NCBI GenBank assembly: GCA_009995225.1
Contig: JAACPW010000002.1
Coordinates: 124,001 to 188,000 of the forward strand
Source of the DNA: Sphingomonadales bacterium
GTDB taxonomy: Bacteria; Pseudomonadota; Alphaproteobacteria; Sphingomonadales; Sphingomonadaceae
Reading direction: 5' to 3'
DNA length: 64,000 nt
Notes under the pieces: generated by a model
What the model was told of the DNA's origin: nothing
Database searches by the model: none
The model's input: the letters and a program-made list of their open reading frames with translations, nothing else
Position numbers and translations under genes: made by a program
In this document: piece after piece, positions 41,454-50,150 of the stretch
Numbering within the stretch: the stretch's first letter is position 1
Layout of the letters: each line of letters begins with the position of its first letter

Positions 41454-42167
41454 ATGCGCCCTTCAGGACGCGCGCCCGATGAAATGCGCGCCATCACGAT
41501 TGAAACCGGCTTCACCCGCCACGCCGAGGGATCGGTGCTGATCGGCTTTGGTGACACCAAGGTGCTCTGCACTGCCAGCGTCGAACGCGGGGTGCCGCCG
41601 TGGATGCGCGGCAAGGGCGAAGGCTGGGTGACGGGCGAATATTCGATGCTGCCGCGCGCCACACACACCCGTGGCCAGCGCGAAGCGGCCAAGGGCAAGC
41701 AGTCGGGCCGAACGCAAGAGATTCAGCGGCTTATCGGGCGTTCCTTGCGCGCCGTGGTTGATCTGCAGAAGCTGGGCGAGCGCCAGATCACGCTCGATTG
41801 CGACGTCATTCAGGCAGACGGCGGCACGCGGACTGCCGCCATTTCCGGCGCATGGATTGCGCTTCGACTGGCGATCAACGGTTTGATGGCTTCGGGCGAT
41901 ATCAAGCATGATCCGATCACCGCGCAGGTTGCGGGCATTTCATGCGGCATCTTCAAAGGCACCCCGGTGCTCGATCTGGATTACGACGAGGACTCGAATG
42001 CCGAAGCCGACGGCAATTTCGTGCTGCTGACCGGCGGCAAGATCGCCGAAGTGCAGGCGACAGCCGAAGGCGCGACCTATGACGAGGAAGCACTGCTGCG
42101 CCTTCTGCGCCTTGCCCGCATCGGCTGCGACCGGATTTTTGCCGCACAGTTGGACGCGGTAAAATAA
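41454..42167 (+). CDS. rph: Ribonuclease PH
   Basis: Phosphorolytic 3' exoribonuclease trimming tRNA precursors. The protein has 237 residues, starting [42 protein letters not shown]. The RNA-binding block [33 protein letters not shown] is followed by the catalytic-site motif [17 protein letters not shown]. It has a Shine-Dalgarno-like ACGGAG a few bases before ATG 41454; the frame is open far upstream antisense to hrcA. Divergent from hrcA, with only 78 bp between them. A CTTGCGG ... CCTATTG pattern in the spacer could be a heat-shock promoter, low confidence. The hrcA-rph-rdgB-hemW order is conserved in alphaproteobacteria. Confidence 0.96.
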   Translation: MRPSGRAPDEMRAITIETGFTRHAEGSVLIGFGDTKVLCTASVERGVPPWMRGKGEGWVTGEYSMLPRATHTRGQREAAKGKQSGRTQEIQRLIGRSLRAVVDLQKLGERQITLDCDVIQADGGTRTAAISGAWIALRLAINGLMASGDIKHDPITAQVAGISCGIFKGTPVLDLDYDEDSNAEADGNFVLLTGGKIAEVQATAEGATYDEEALLRLLRLARIGCDRIFAAQLDAVK

Positions 42168-42168
42168 A

Positions 42169-42699
42169 GTGAACCTGCCGGGGGAGATCACATTCAGTAT
42201 CACCGAGGGCGATCATTACGCGCTTTATAAGCTGATGTTTCACCGATCATTGAAGGTTCCCAAGCTTGCCCTGATGCTGGCCGTTCCCCTCGCTGCGCTA
42301 TCGATTCTGTTTAACGTCTTGCTCGAGCGACCACTGCTTGACGGCCTTATTCCGATCTTTGTCGGGATTGCCGTTGGTAGCGCGACAGTCGGTATTTTGT
42401 TTGCCTCGCTCAAGCCAAGAGCACGCAAGATATATCAAGAATCCGCGTCGCTCAAAGAGGAGATGGCCTTGGTCTATGAGGACAATGGCTTCAGGATCGA
42501 GCAACCCTCGGGCTTGTGGCGAGTCCAATGGCAACAGCTTGCGCGATGGGACGAGAATTCCGCAATTTTTGCGGTCTTTCCAAATAGGGCCATGGCGATC
42601 ATTATTCCCAAACAGCAAGTGAGCGAGGGCGTGATTAACTTCATGCGCAACCAAATGATGCAGTCAGGCCTCGAACGCCCTTGGAGACTCCGAAAATGA
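42169..42699 (+). CDS. YcxB-like small membrane protein, unknown function
   Basis: Protein of 176 residues. Two adjacent membrane segments (about residues 30-52 and 60-80) are followed by a cytosolic domain with [29 protein letters not shown]. This recalls the YcxB-like family (C-terminal pattern of a strand-rich domain with W residues). Start is GTG 42169, only 1 bp after the rph stop. It overlaps rdgB by 4 bp (ATGA at 42696). The codon usage appears less GC-rich than its neighbours, so recent acquisition is possible. The function is unknown. Confidence 0.68.
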   Translation: MNLPGEITFSITEGDHYALYKLMFHRSLKVPKLALMLAVPLAALSILFNVLLERPLLDGLIPIFVGIAVGSATVGILFASLKPRARKIYQESASLKEEMALVYEDNGFRIEQPSGLWRVQWQQLARWDENSAIFAVFPNRAMAIIIPKQQVSEGVINFMRNQMMQSGLERPWRLRK

Positions 42700-43322
42700 C
42701 ACGCCGTCTCGGCTCCGGCTCTCTTGTGATTGCCACGCATAATGCGGGCAAGCTCAAGGAAATTTCGGCGCTGCTTGATCCCTATGGCGTTAAGTGCCTG
42801 TCCGCCGGATCGCTTGGCTTGCCGGAACCGGCCGAGACCGGCACCACCTTCGTCCAGAACGCACTGCTGAAAGCGCGGGCTGCGGCGGAGGCTTCGGGCT
42901 TGGCGGCGCTGGCGGATGACAGCGGGCTATCGGTTGCGGCGCTGGATGGGCGTCCTGGCGTCTATACCGCCGACTGGGCCGAACGGCGGTGGTTCGAGGG
43001 TGCGCCGGGCCGCGACTGGTTCATGGCGATGGGCAAGGTCGAAGGGATGCTGGCCGAAAAGGGGCCGGATGTTGACCGATCAGCAGCCTTCCACTGCGTC
43101 CTCGCACTAGCATGGCCCGATGGCGATTATGCGATTTACGAAGGCCGCTGCGACGGAAGCCTCACATGGCCGCCGCGCGGCGCACTGGGTTTTGGCTATG
43201 ATCCCGTGTTCGTCCCCTCGGGCGCCGCACAGACCTTCGCTGAAATCGCGCCGGAGGAAAAACACGCCATCAGCCACCGGGCCGATGCGTTTGCCAAACT
43301 GGTCGCCGAACATTTCGGCTGA
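42696..43322 (+). CDS. rdgB: dITP/XTP pyrophosphatase RdgB
   Basis: Removes non-canonical purine nucleotides (dITP, XTP) from the pool. The protein has 208 residues with the substrate-binding start [30 protein letters not shown], and the later [28 protein letters not shown]. These match the RdgB/HAM1 family. The ATG at 42696 overlaps the preceding stop as ATGA and is chosen over an in-frame TTG at 42681. It sits in the rph-rdgB-hemW row, a conserved alphaproteobacterial order. A convergent CAP-domain gene follows within 5 bp. Confidence 0.94.
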   Translation: MTRRLGSGSLVIATHNAGKLKEISALLDPYGVKCLSAGSLGLPEPAETGTTFVQNALLKARAAAEASGLAALADDSGLSVAALDGRPGVYTADWAERRWFEGAPGRDWFMAMGKVEGMLAEKGPDVDRSAAFHCVLALAWPDGDYAIYEGRCDGSLTWPPRGALGFGYDPVFVPSGAAQTFAEIAPEEKHAISHRADAFAKLVAEHFG

Positions 43323-43326
43323 CTGG

Positions 43327-43887
43327 TCAGCGGCGTGTGCGCTGTTCCGAGACAGTGATGCGCTGGCCCCAGATATTGCCCGCCGGCCAGTAGCGGCACA
43401 CCAGCACTTCGTCGGCCTGCGTTAGGGCAATGGCGCAGCCGACCTTGCGGGTTTCGGGCCAAATGATCTGTGTGTAATGACCAACATCGCTCCATTGGCC
43501 GGTGCGCGAGACATCGGGAAAGTTGCCGGGACGAAAATGGCGCTTTTCTTCAACGAAGAAGCCCACCATCTCCCACGGCGACCACCGATCCCGCGGGCCG
43601 CGCCACAAGTTTTCGCCCTGCCCCTTGCGTTGTTGGGGTGAGGCGTGGTCATAAAGGTTGCGCGCAGCAAGGTGATCGGCCCAGTCCTGCGCATCGCGGG
43701 CAAGCCCATCGTCCCACCCCAGCAGCGGTGCACCGGCATCGACGCGAGCGAGATTGTGTGCGGTCAGAAAATCGCGCTCCACCGGATCGGGGTAATGCGA
43801 CGCTTGCGGATGCGCGGGCGCAGCTGTCATGACAAGCGTCAAACCCAAAGCTTGGGCAAAGCGACATACGAGGCTAGGGTGCGGCAT
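43327..43887 (-). CDS. Secreted CAP-domain (SCP/PR-1-like) protein
   Basis: Protein of 186 residues with signal peptide (about 1-28, ending AHPQA). The CAP domain spans residues about 38-180. Motifs are FLTAHNLARVDAGAPLLGWDDGLARDAQDWA, GQGENLWRG, HYTQIIWPETRKVGCAIA and VLVCRYWPAGNIWGQ, the last matching the CAP signature CxYxPxGNxxG. CAP proteins are secreted and may bind sterols or act on membranes in other systems; the bacterial role is unknown. It lies between rdgB and hemW on the opposite strand and so interrupts their usual adjacency. Confidence 0.86.
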   Translation of the reverse strand: MPHPSLVCRFAQALGLTLVMTAAPAHPQASHYPDPVERDFLTAHNLARVDAGAPLLGWDDGLARDAQDWADHLAARNLYDHASPQQRKGQGENLWRGPRDRWSPWEMVGFFVEEKRHFRPGNFPDVSRTGQWSDVGHYTQIIWPETRKVGCAIALTQADEVLVCRYWPAGNIWGQRITVSEQRTRR

Positions 43888-43936
43888 GACACCGACTTAC
43901 CCCACGATGATTAAGCGAGGCTGAAAGCATTCCACC

Positions 43937-45088
43937 GTGGCCCGCGCGCTTTATATTCACTGGCCGTTTTGCGCCAAGAAATGCCCCTATTGCGATTTCA
44001 ACTCGCATGTCCGTGATGGGGTGGATGCGGACGCATGGCAGGCGGCCTTGCTGGCGGACATGCGGGCCGAAGCTCAGGTGTCAGTCGGTGAGTCGCTGAC
44101 GTCGATCTTTTTCGGCGGGGGCACCCCGTCCTTGATGCCGCCCGCCTTGGTGGCGGCCCTGCTGGCCGAGGCCGAGACGCTGTGGGGTTTCGATCCCGCG
44201 ATCGAGATTACATTGGAAGCCAACCCTTCGTCAGTCGAGGCGGCAAATTTTGCCGCATTGGCCAGCGCCGGGATCAATCGCGTGTCGCTGGGTATGCAAT
44301 CGCTCGACGATGCCGAACTGCGGTTTCTGGGGCGGCTTCACGGCGCCGACGAGGCGTTGCAGGCGCTCGAAACCGCGCAAGTGCACTTCGGTCGGGTCAA
44401 TTTCGACCTGATCTACGCCCTCCCCGGCCACACGCCTGAATTGTGGCATGATCGCCTGACCCGCGCCCTAGGGTTCGGAACCGGGCACCTTTCGCTTTAC
44501 CAACTGACGATCGAGCCCGGAACGCGCTTTGCCAGCGATGTGCGGCGCGGACGGCTTGTCCCACTGGATGATGACGCGGCGGCCGACCTGTTCGATATCA
44601 CGCAGGTCCTCACTGAAGCGGCGGGGCTCCCAGCCTATGAGACAAGCAACCACGCCCGCATAGGCGAGCAGAGCCGCCACAACCTCGCCTACTGGCGGTA
44701 TCAGGATTATGCCGGGATCGGCCCCGGGGCGCATGGGCGGCGCGGCGGGGTGGCAACGGTGCGGCACAAGAAGCCCGAAAACTACCTTGCCGCCGTTGCA
44801 CGCCACGGTGACGGCATTGCCGAAGCGCGCAAGTTGGCGGTTTGCGAACAGGCGGCCGAGGCGCTGTTGATGGGACTGCGTCTGACCGAGGGCATGGATC
44901 TCGCTGGCCTTGGCGCCCGCTTCGGATTGCCGCGTGCGGGGCTGGTGGATGAAGGCGCCCTCTTCCGCTTGCAGAATCTTGGCATGGTCTGGGCCGATGG
45001 GACGCGGATCGGGGTGGCGCCGCCCGGACGGGGTTTGCTCGACTCGGTGCTGGCGGAACTGGTGGCCGATACGCTGGTCGCGGCATGA
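43937..45088 (+). CDS. hemW: Radical SAM heme chaperone HemW
   Basis: Radical SAM protein of the HemN-like family, now assigned as a heme chaperone. The protein has 383 residues. The 4Fe-4S cluster motif is CAKKCPYC (Cys12, Cys16, Cys19), followed by FGGGTPSLM and TLEANPSSVEAANF. SLGMQSLDDAELRFLGR and FDLIYALPGHT are also present. Coproporphyrinogen oxidase HemN-specific N-terminal residues are absent, which fits HemW. The start is GTG 43937. Its stop overlaps the start of xerC (ATGA at 45085-45088). Gene order rph-rdgB-hemW is conserved. Confidence 0.92.
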   Translation: MARALYIHWPFCAKKCPYCDFNSHVRDGVDADAWQAALLADMRAEAQVSVGESLTSIFFGGGTPSLMPPALVAALLAEAETLWGFDPAIEITLEANPSSVEAANFAALASAGINRVSLGMQSLDDAELRFLGRLHGADEALQALETAQVHFGRVNFDLIYALPGHTPELWHDRLTRALGFGTGHLSLYQLTIEPGTRFASDVRRGRLVPLDDDAAADLFDITQVLTEAAGLPAYETSNHARIGEQSRHNLAYWRYQDYAGIGPGAHGRRGGVATVRHKKPENYLAAVARHGDGIAEARKLAVCEQAAEALLMGLRLTEGMDLAGLGARFGLPRAGLVDEGALFRLQNLGMVWADGTRIGVAPPGRGLLDSVLAELVADTLVAA

Positions 45089-45975
45089 CCGCCGGTGCGC
45101 TGATTGAAGAATGGCGCGCCCATCTTGCCGACAATCGCCGCCGTTCGCCCCATACCGTTCGGGCTTATGTAGCGGCCGCGCAGCGTATCGTGACTGCGGG
45201 CCATCTGGGCGATTGGCAGGCTGTTGCCAGGACCGAGGCGCACGCCTTGCGCGCCCACCTCGCGTCGCGGCGGGCCGACGGCTTGGGCAATGCCAGCACC
45301 GCACGTGAACTCTCCGCGCTCAAGGCCTTCATCACCTTTGCGCGGACCCGGTCGGGCGACCCCGAACCTGCCGCCCCGCGCCTGCGCGGGCCGCGCATCA
45401 AGAAAGGGCTTCCCCGCCCTGTCACCCCCGATGAAGCGGTCAACCTTACCGAACTGGTCGATAGCCTGGCCGCCGACGAATGGATCGGCGCGCGCGACCG
45501 GGCCGTGCTGCTGCTGATGTACGGATCGGGCCTGCGAATCGCCGAGGCGCTATCACTGACGGGGCACGACGGGGCGCTGGGCGAGGTGCTGCAAGTCACC
45601 GGCAAAGGCGGCAAGCAGCGCGTGGTGCCGGTCCTGCCGATTACGCGCGCGGCGGTCGCCGACTATGTCCGGCTGTGCCAATGGCCCCTCGCGCCGGAGG
45701 AACCGCTGTTTCGCGGCGCCAGGGGCGGACCGTTGTCGCCTGCGATGGTGCAACGCACGGTGGCGCGCGCGCGGCGTGCGCTGGGTTTGCCCGATACCGC
45801 GACGCCCCATGCGCTGCGCCATTCCTTTGCCACGCATTTGTTGAGTGCAGGCGCCGATCTGCGAAGTTTGCAGGAACTGCTCGGGCACGCGTCGCTTGGC
45901 TCAACCCAGATCTACACCCGTGTCGATGCGGCCAGTCTGCTGGAAAACTACCGCAAGGCGCATCCGCGCGGCTGA
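45085..45975 (+). CDS. xerC: Tyrosine recombinase XerC
   Basis: Site-specific recombinase resolving chromosome dimers at dif with XerD. The protein has 296 residues. The N-terminal SAM-like core-binding domain includes HTVRAYVAAAQRIV. The catalytic domain has Arg in YGSGLRIAEALSL, Lys in TGKGGKQR, HALRHSFATHLL (His-x-x-Arg), the second His in LLGHASLGSTQIY, and nucleophile Tyr in STQIYTRVD. XerC rather than XerD is suggested by length and genomic position near hemW, but the two are difficult to separate without a phylogeny. Coupled to hemW by ATGA. No dif site was identified in the window. Confidence 0.87.
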   Translation: MTAGALIEEWRAHLADNRRRSPHTVRAYVAAAQRIVTAGHLGDWQAVARTEAHALRAHLASRRADGLGNASTARELSALKAFITFARTRSGDPEPAAPRLRGPRIKKGLPRPVTPDEAVNLTELVDSLAADEWIGARDRAVLLLMYGSGLRIAEALSLTGHDGALGEVLQVTGKGGKQRVVPVLPITRAAVADYVRLCQWPLAPEEPLFRGARGGPLSPAMVQRTVARARRALGLPDTATPHALRHSFATHLLSAGADLRSLQELLGHASLGSTQIYTRVDAASLLENYRKAHPRG

Positions 45976-45981
45976 TCCGGT

Positions 45982-46605
45982 TTAGACCTGATCGTCGGCC
46001 TCGTGCGCCTTGACCGGCTTCCAGGTCACGACGCGGTAGATGTAGAAAGCTACCCCGGCGAGCACGAAGAGGACAATTCCGTAGCCTGCGAGACTTTCAA
46101 ACCTTTTGACCAGCGGTTCGATCGCCTTTCCGCCGAAGATCAGGATCGCGTTCCACACGCCCGAACCCAGGAAGGTAAAAAGGCAAAAGCGCCACAATTT
46201 CATGTGAGCCAATCCGGCCGGCAGCGAAACGATGGTGCGCAGGATGGGAGAAAAACGCAGAGCGAAAACAATCCCGTCGCCATATTTGCGGAAGATATCG
46301 CGTGCTTTGGTGAATTCGTCCCACTCGAACGTCAGCCAACGACCCCAGCGGTCAATGATCGCCTTCAACTGCTCTTCGCTCCAGCGCACGCCGATCCAGT
46401 ACCAGAACAGGTTGCCCACCACGGTGCCAAGCGTGGCGACAATCCAGACCGCGCCGAACGTCATCTCGCCTCTGGCGACCAGCACCCCCGCCCCGCCCAT
46501 GATTACCTCGGAAGGGATCGGGGGAAACACGTTTTCGGCCATCATCAACAAGAATATGCCGACGTAGCCGCCCTTGTTGAGCAGTTCGATCAGGAATTCG
46601 GTCAT
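45982..46605 (-). CDS. DedA-family membrane protein
   Basis: Protein of 207 residues of the DedA/SNARE-associated (VTT) superfamily. Membrane segments alternate with the hallmark FPPIPSEVIMGGAG (about 29-42) and the loop NLFWYWIGVRWSEEQ. DEFTKARDIFRKYGDGIVFALRFSPILRTIVSLPAGLAHM is the conserved re-entrant region with F/Y-R-x-x-P/R-x-x-R residues. DedA proteins are undecaprenyl-phosphate/lipid translocases in several bacteria. ATG 46605 starts the first helix MTEFLIELLNKGGYVGIF. It follows gshB by 25 bp in the same direction and converges on xerC. Confidence 0.92.
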   Translation of the reverse strand: MTEFLIELLNKGGYVGIFLLMMAENVFPPIPSEVIMGGAGVLVARGEMTFGAVWIVATLGTVVGNLFWYWIGVRWSEEQLKAIIDRWGRWLTFEWDEFTKARDIFRKYGDGIVFALRFSPILRTIVSLPAGLAHMKLWRFCLFTFLGSGVWNAILIFGGKAIEPLVKRFESLAGYGIVLFVLAGVAFYIYRVVTWKPVKAHEADDQV

Positions 46606-46630
46606 GGATCCTGCTGTTCCGGTTGGTGAG

Positions 46631-47599
46631 TCAGGCGGCGCCGGGACGGACGGCCAAACGCCGCTCGATTGCATCCCAGATCATGCCCGCCGTATCAGTG
46701 TTGTTAAACCGGTCAATCGCCACGATGCCGGTGGGAGAGGTCACATTGATCTCCGTCAGCCACTTACCGCCAATCACGTCGATGCCAACAAAGGTGAGGC
46801 CAAGCCGTTTCAAATCCGGGCCGAGCGCCTCGCAAATCTCGATTTCGCGGGCCGTAAGATCAGTTGCCTGCGCAGAGCCGCCCATCGCAAGGTTGGATCG
46901 AAACTCCCCCTCGCCCGGCACCCGGTTGATGGCGCCGGCCACCTCGCCATCGATCAGCACGATGCGTTTGTCGCCCTGCGCCACTTCGGGCAGGAAGGGC
47001 TGAACCATGTGCGGTTCGGGCCAGGTCTGGTTGAACACCTCGAACAGGGCGGTGAGATTCTCGGCGTTTTCGCCAATACGGAAAATCGCCTTGCCGCCGT
47101 TGCCGTGAATCGGTTTCACGACAATCGCACCGTGCTTCGCCATGAAGCGCCGCACCTCGTCCACTGAGCGCGTGACCAGCGTGGGCGGCATGAACCGGCG
47201 GTAGTTCAGCACCATCACCTTTTCCGGCGAATTGCGGACATGGGCGGGGTCGTTCACGACCAGCGTTTCATGGCCGATGCGTTCGAGCATATGGGTTGCG
47301 GTGATGTAACCCATGTGGAACGGCGGGTCCTGACGCATCAGCACCACATCGACGTCCTTGCCGAGATCGAGCCGCACCTGATCCCCGCGGGTGAAATGAT
47401 CGCCCGTCACTCGCTGGACCGTGACTGGCCAGGCATGGGCGAACAGTCTGTCATCTTCGTCCAATGTCAGGCTTTCGACGTGATATTCAAACAGCGTGTG
47501 CCCGCGTGCCTGTGCGGCCAGCATCAGCGCAAACGAGCTGTCGCCCGCGATATTGATGGTGTCGATAGGGTCCATCTGGACAGCGACGCGCAAGGTCAT
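46631..47599 (-). CDS. gshB: Glutathione synthetase
   Basis: Joins gamma-glutamylcysteine and glycine with ATP. The protein has 322 residues of the ATP-grasp fold. Prokaryotic GSH-S N-terminal part: VAVQMDPIDTINIAGDSSFALMLAAQARGH. The ATP-binding region has VVKPIHGNGGKAIFRI, and the glycine-loop/omega region INRVPGEGEFRSNLAMGG leads to EINVTSPTGIVAIDRF. The three-domain layout matches the E. coli enzyme. It lies between dedA and yraN, all on the minus strand. Confidence 0.96.
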   Translation of the reverse strand: MTLRVAVQMDPIDTINIAGDSSFALMLAAQARGHTLFEYHVESLTLDEDDRLFAHAWPVTVQRVTGDHFTRGDQVRLDLGKDVDVVLMRQDPPFHMGYITATHMLERIGHETLVVNDPAHVRNSPEKVMVLNYRRFMPPTLVTRSVDEVRRFMAKHGAIVVKPIHGNGGKAIFRIGENAENLTALFEVFNQTWPEPHMVQPFLPEVAQGDKRIVLIDGEVAGAINRVPGEGEFRSNLAMGGSAQATDLTAREIEICEALGPDLKRLGLTFVGIDVIGGKWLTEINVTSPTGIVAIDRFNNTDTAGMIWDAIERRLAVRPGAA

Positions 47600-47618
47600 T
47601 CATATAACTCCGTGGGGA

Positions 47619-47993
47619 TCAGCCGAAGGGCATCCAGGCATTTTCGATGTGGGTGGGCTTGTGGCCGGGTGCAAGCAGGATCACGTCGATCCGAATGTCT
47701 TCGCCTTGGGTCGCGTAAGTCTGCCACACGATCTCGACCGCCGCAGCCACGCGGGCAAGCCGGCGTTCGTCGATCGCATCGCCAAGGCTGGCGGCACGGG
47801 CCCGCCATTTGACCTCGACAAAGGCGACAAGGCCGGTGCGCTTGGCGATCAGGTCGATCTCCCCCGCCTTTGTCTTCACGCGCTCCGCCAATATGCGCCA
47901 ACCCTGCTGGGTCAGGAACATCGCGGCCTCGGCCTCGCCTTCGCGCCCGCGCCGGTCAGCCTCTTGCCGTTGCAGGGGCGTGCGCGGGCTCAT
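47619..47993 (-). CDS. yraN: YraN/UPF0102 endonuclease-like protein
   Basis: Protein of 124 residues of the UPF0102 family, which has a restriction-endonuclease-like fold similar to Holliday-junction nucleases. Conserved residues are GREGEAEAAMFLTQQGW, the catalytic-like pair GEIDLIA (Asp) and VAFVEVKWRA (Glu-x-Lys). Activity in vivo is not established. The ATG (47991-47993) overlaps the rsmI stop as ATGA, so the two are likely translated together. The rsmI-yraN-lpoA neighbourhood recurs across proteobacteria. Confidence 0.9.
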   Translation of the reverse strand: MSPRTPLQRQEADRRGREGEAEAAMFLTQQGWRILAERVKTKAGEIDLIAKRTGLVAFVEVKWRARAASLGDAIDERRLARVAAAVEIVWQTYATQGEDIRIDVILLAPGHKPTHIENAWMPFG

Positions 47994-48859
47994 TCGTCCT
48001 TCAGTTCCAGAGCGCGGGCATAGAGCGTGGCGCGGTCGATACCCGTTGCCTTGGCCACAATCCCCGCTGCCTTGCCCGGCCCGGAATCGACAAGCGCTGC
48101 GCGCAGCAGCGCATCGGCGTCCAGAATGGGGGCTTCAGCCTCGGTCGGCGGGCCGATCAGCAGCACGATTTCTCCCTTGGGCGGGTGCGCGGCGTAATGG
48201 GCAGCAAGGCTGGTAGCGGTGCCCGATCGGCATTCTTCGTGCATCTTGGTCAACTCGCGCGCGACAGCAACTTCGCGATCCGGCCACAACTCGGCAATGG
48301 CGCGCAATGACCGTTCAAGCCGCGGCGCGGTCTCGTAGAACACCAGAGTCGCTGCAACTTTGGCCAACCCTGCCAGCGCCTCCCCGCGCGCCTTGTCCTT
48401 GGCTGGCAGAAAGCCTGCAAACAGGAAGCGATCGCTGGGCAGGCCCGCGATTGATAGCGCCGAAACGGCTGCGCAGGCGCCGGGGATGCTGACCACATTG
48501 ACGTCGGCCTCGCGCGCTTCGCGCACCAGCCGGTAGCCCGGATCGGAGATGAGCGGCGTGCCGGCATCGCTGACCAGCGCAACCGCCGATCCCCTCGCTT
48601 CATCGATGATCCGGGCGCGCACTTCGGGCGGTGCGTGATCGTCAAGCCGCTGAAGTCGTCCCTTTATCCCGAAATGTTTCAGAAGCTTGCCCGTCACCCG
48701 CGTATCCTCGCAAGCGATCACGGCGGCGCCTTGCAACACGTTCAATGCCCGCAATGTGATGTCGCCAAGATTGCCAATCGGGGTGGCGACGATATACAGC
48801 CCGGGCTCGGGAATGGTTGCGGGAATGGATGGAAGCTCCACGGTCATCGTCATGTCCAT
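47990..48859 (-). CDS. rsmI: 16S rRNA (cytidine-2'-O-)-methyltransferase RsmI
   Basis: Methylates the ribose of C1402 in 16S rRNA. The protein has 289 residues of the tetrapyrrole-methylase fold: LYIVATPIGNLGDITLRALNVL, ACEDTRVTGKLLKHFGI, VSDAGTPLISDPGYRLVREA, and the Lys/Arg block ELTKMHEECRSGTA. The C-terminal HTH-like region is DRATLYARALELKD. Start at ATG 48859 is tentative because in-frame ATGs at 48853 and 48847 also precede homology and no Shine-Dalgarno stands out. It is divergent from the LpoA-like gene with only 26 bp between the two start codons. Confidence 0.94.
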   Translation of the reverse strand: MDMTMTVELPSIPATIPEPGLYIVATPIGNLGDITLRALNVLQGAAVIACEDTRVTGKLLKHFGIKGRLQRLDDHAPPEVRARIIDEARGSAVALVSDAGTPLISDPGYRLVREAREADVNVVSIPGACAAVSALSIAGLPSDRFLFAGFLPAKDKARGEALAGLAKVAATLVFYETAPRLERSLRAIAELWPDREVAVARELTKMHEECRSGTATSLAAHYAAHPPKGEIVLLIGPPTEAEAPILDADALLRAALVDSGPGKAAGIVAKATGIDRATLYARALELKDE

Positions 48860-48885
48860 GGAGCACGACTGAGGGGTCGGCAAGA

Positions 48886-50094
48886 ATGAAGCTTTGGAAC
48901 ACACGGGATTTGGCAGCAGGCCTGGGGTCTGCGGCAGGTTGGCTGACAGGGCGCAATCTTGCCCTCGCCGGCGCGGCGCTGCTGGCAGCAGGCTGCCAGG
49001 TCATCCCCAAAGGCGACATAGCACGCCCTGCTGTGCCGCCCGCGCCTGCGCCTGAACCTTCGGCCACGGCGCTGCCGACAGATACCGGCCGTCACCGTAT
49101 CGCGCTGCTGGTATCGATGAGCGGCGATACCGCCGCCGTCGGCCAGGCCATCGCCAACGCCACCATGATGGCGCTGCTGGATACCTCTGCCGATAATCTG
49201 CGCATCACCACCTATGATACCTCCGCGGGCATCGCGACCGCAGCGAGAAAGGCGGTCGCCGATGGCAATGCGCTGATCCTGGGGCCTCTGACCGCTGACG
49301 CGGTGCCGGCGGTGCAGGCTGCTGCCCGCCCTGCTGGCGTTCCGGTCATCGCGTTTTCCAACGATCCTTCGGTCGCCAGCCCGGACGTGTTCGTGATCGG
49401 TCACATGCCGGAACAATCGATTCGGCGGTCGGTCGAATTCGCGCGCGGTCGCGGTGCGACACGCTTTGCCGTGCTGGCACCCGAAGGGGATTATGGCACG
49501 CGGGCTGTCTCGGCGCTGGAGAACGCGCTGCGCGATTATGGCGGCGCGATTGCTGGCAGGCAGACCTATGCCCGTGGCAACACCTCGATCGTCAGCGCCG
49601 CTGCACGGTTGAGGGCTGCGGGCGGCTATGACACGGTGCTGATTGCCGACAGCGCAAGGCTTGGGATTGATGCTGCAGCCGAATTGCAGCGGGGCGCGCG
49701 TAACCGTGCCCGCATCCTCGGAACCGAATTGTGGAGCGGCGATGCGGCTCTCGCCCGCGCACCGGCGCTGGAAGGGGCCCTGTTTGCCGCCGTTTCGGAC
49801 CAACGCTATCGCCGCTTTGCCGAAAGCTATGCGGCGCGCTTTGGCGGGCAGCCTTACCGGGCTGCGACGCTGGGTTATGACGCCGTGCTGCTGACCTTGC
49901 GTATTGCGCGCGACTGGAAGGTTGGAGCGCCGTTTCCCAAGGGCGAGCTTTACGACAGAGGCGGTTTTCTGGGTGTCGATGGCGCCTTCCGCTTTGGCCG
50001 CAATGGCGTGGTGGAACGCGCGCTCGAGGTCCGCGAAGTCAAGGGTGGCGAGATCACGCCGGTCGATCCGGCCCCGACCGGCTTCGGCCGCTGA
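48886..50094 (+). CDS. Penicillin-binding protein activator-like lipoprotein (LpoA-type)
   Basis: Protein of 402 residues. A lipobox LAAGC puts the lipid-anchored Cys at residue 37, followed by an Ala/Pro-rich linker and a periplasmic-binding-protein fold (about 68-400; RIALLVSMSGDTAAVGQAIANA start, ALILGPLTADAVPAV, PVIAFSNDPSVA). This is the Peripla_BP_6 / LppC type that includes the E. coli PBP1A activator LpoA, although the TPR-rich N-terminal half of LpoA is missing. Synteny with rsmI and yraN supports the relation. The start at 48886 overlaps the rsmI promoter region on the opposite strand. Confidence 0.8.
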   Translation: MKLWNTRDLAAGLGSAAGWLTGRNLALAGAALLAAGCQVIPKGDIARPAVPPAPAPEPSATALPTDTGRHRIALLVSMSGDTAAVGQAIANATMMALLDTSADNLRITTYDTSAGIATAARKAVADGNALILGPLTADAVPAVQAAARPAGVPVIAFSNDPSVASPDVFVIGHMPEQSIRRSVEFARGRGATRFAVLAPEGDYGTRAVSALENALRDYGGAIAGRQTYARGNTSIVSAAARLRAAGGYDTVLIADSARLGIDAAAELQRGARNRARILGTELWSGDAALARAPALEGALFAAVSDQRYRRFAESYAARFGGQPYRAATLGYDAVLLTLRIARDWKVGAPFPKGELYDRGGFLGVDGAFRFGRNGVVERALEVREVKGGEITPVDPAPTGFGR

Positions 50095-50150
50095 GTAAAA
50101 TCACCAGGGGTGGCTTGTGACGGTGCGCGCTGAGGGCCTATAACCCGCGC

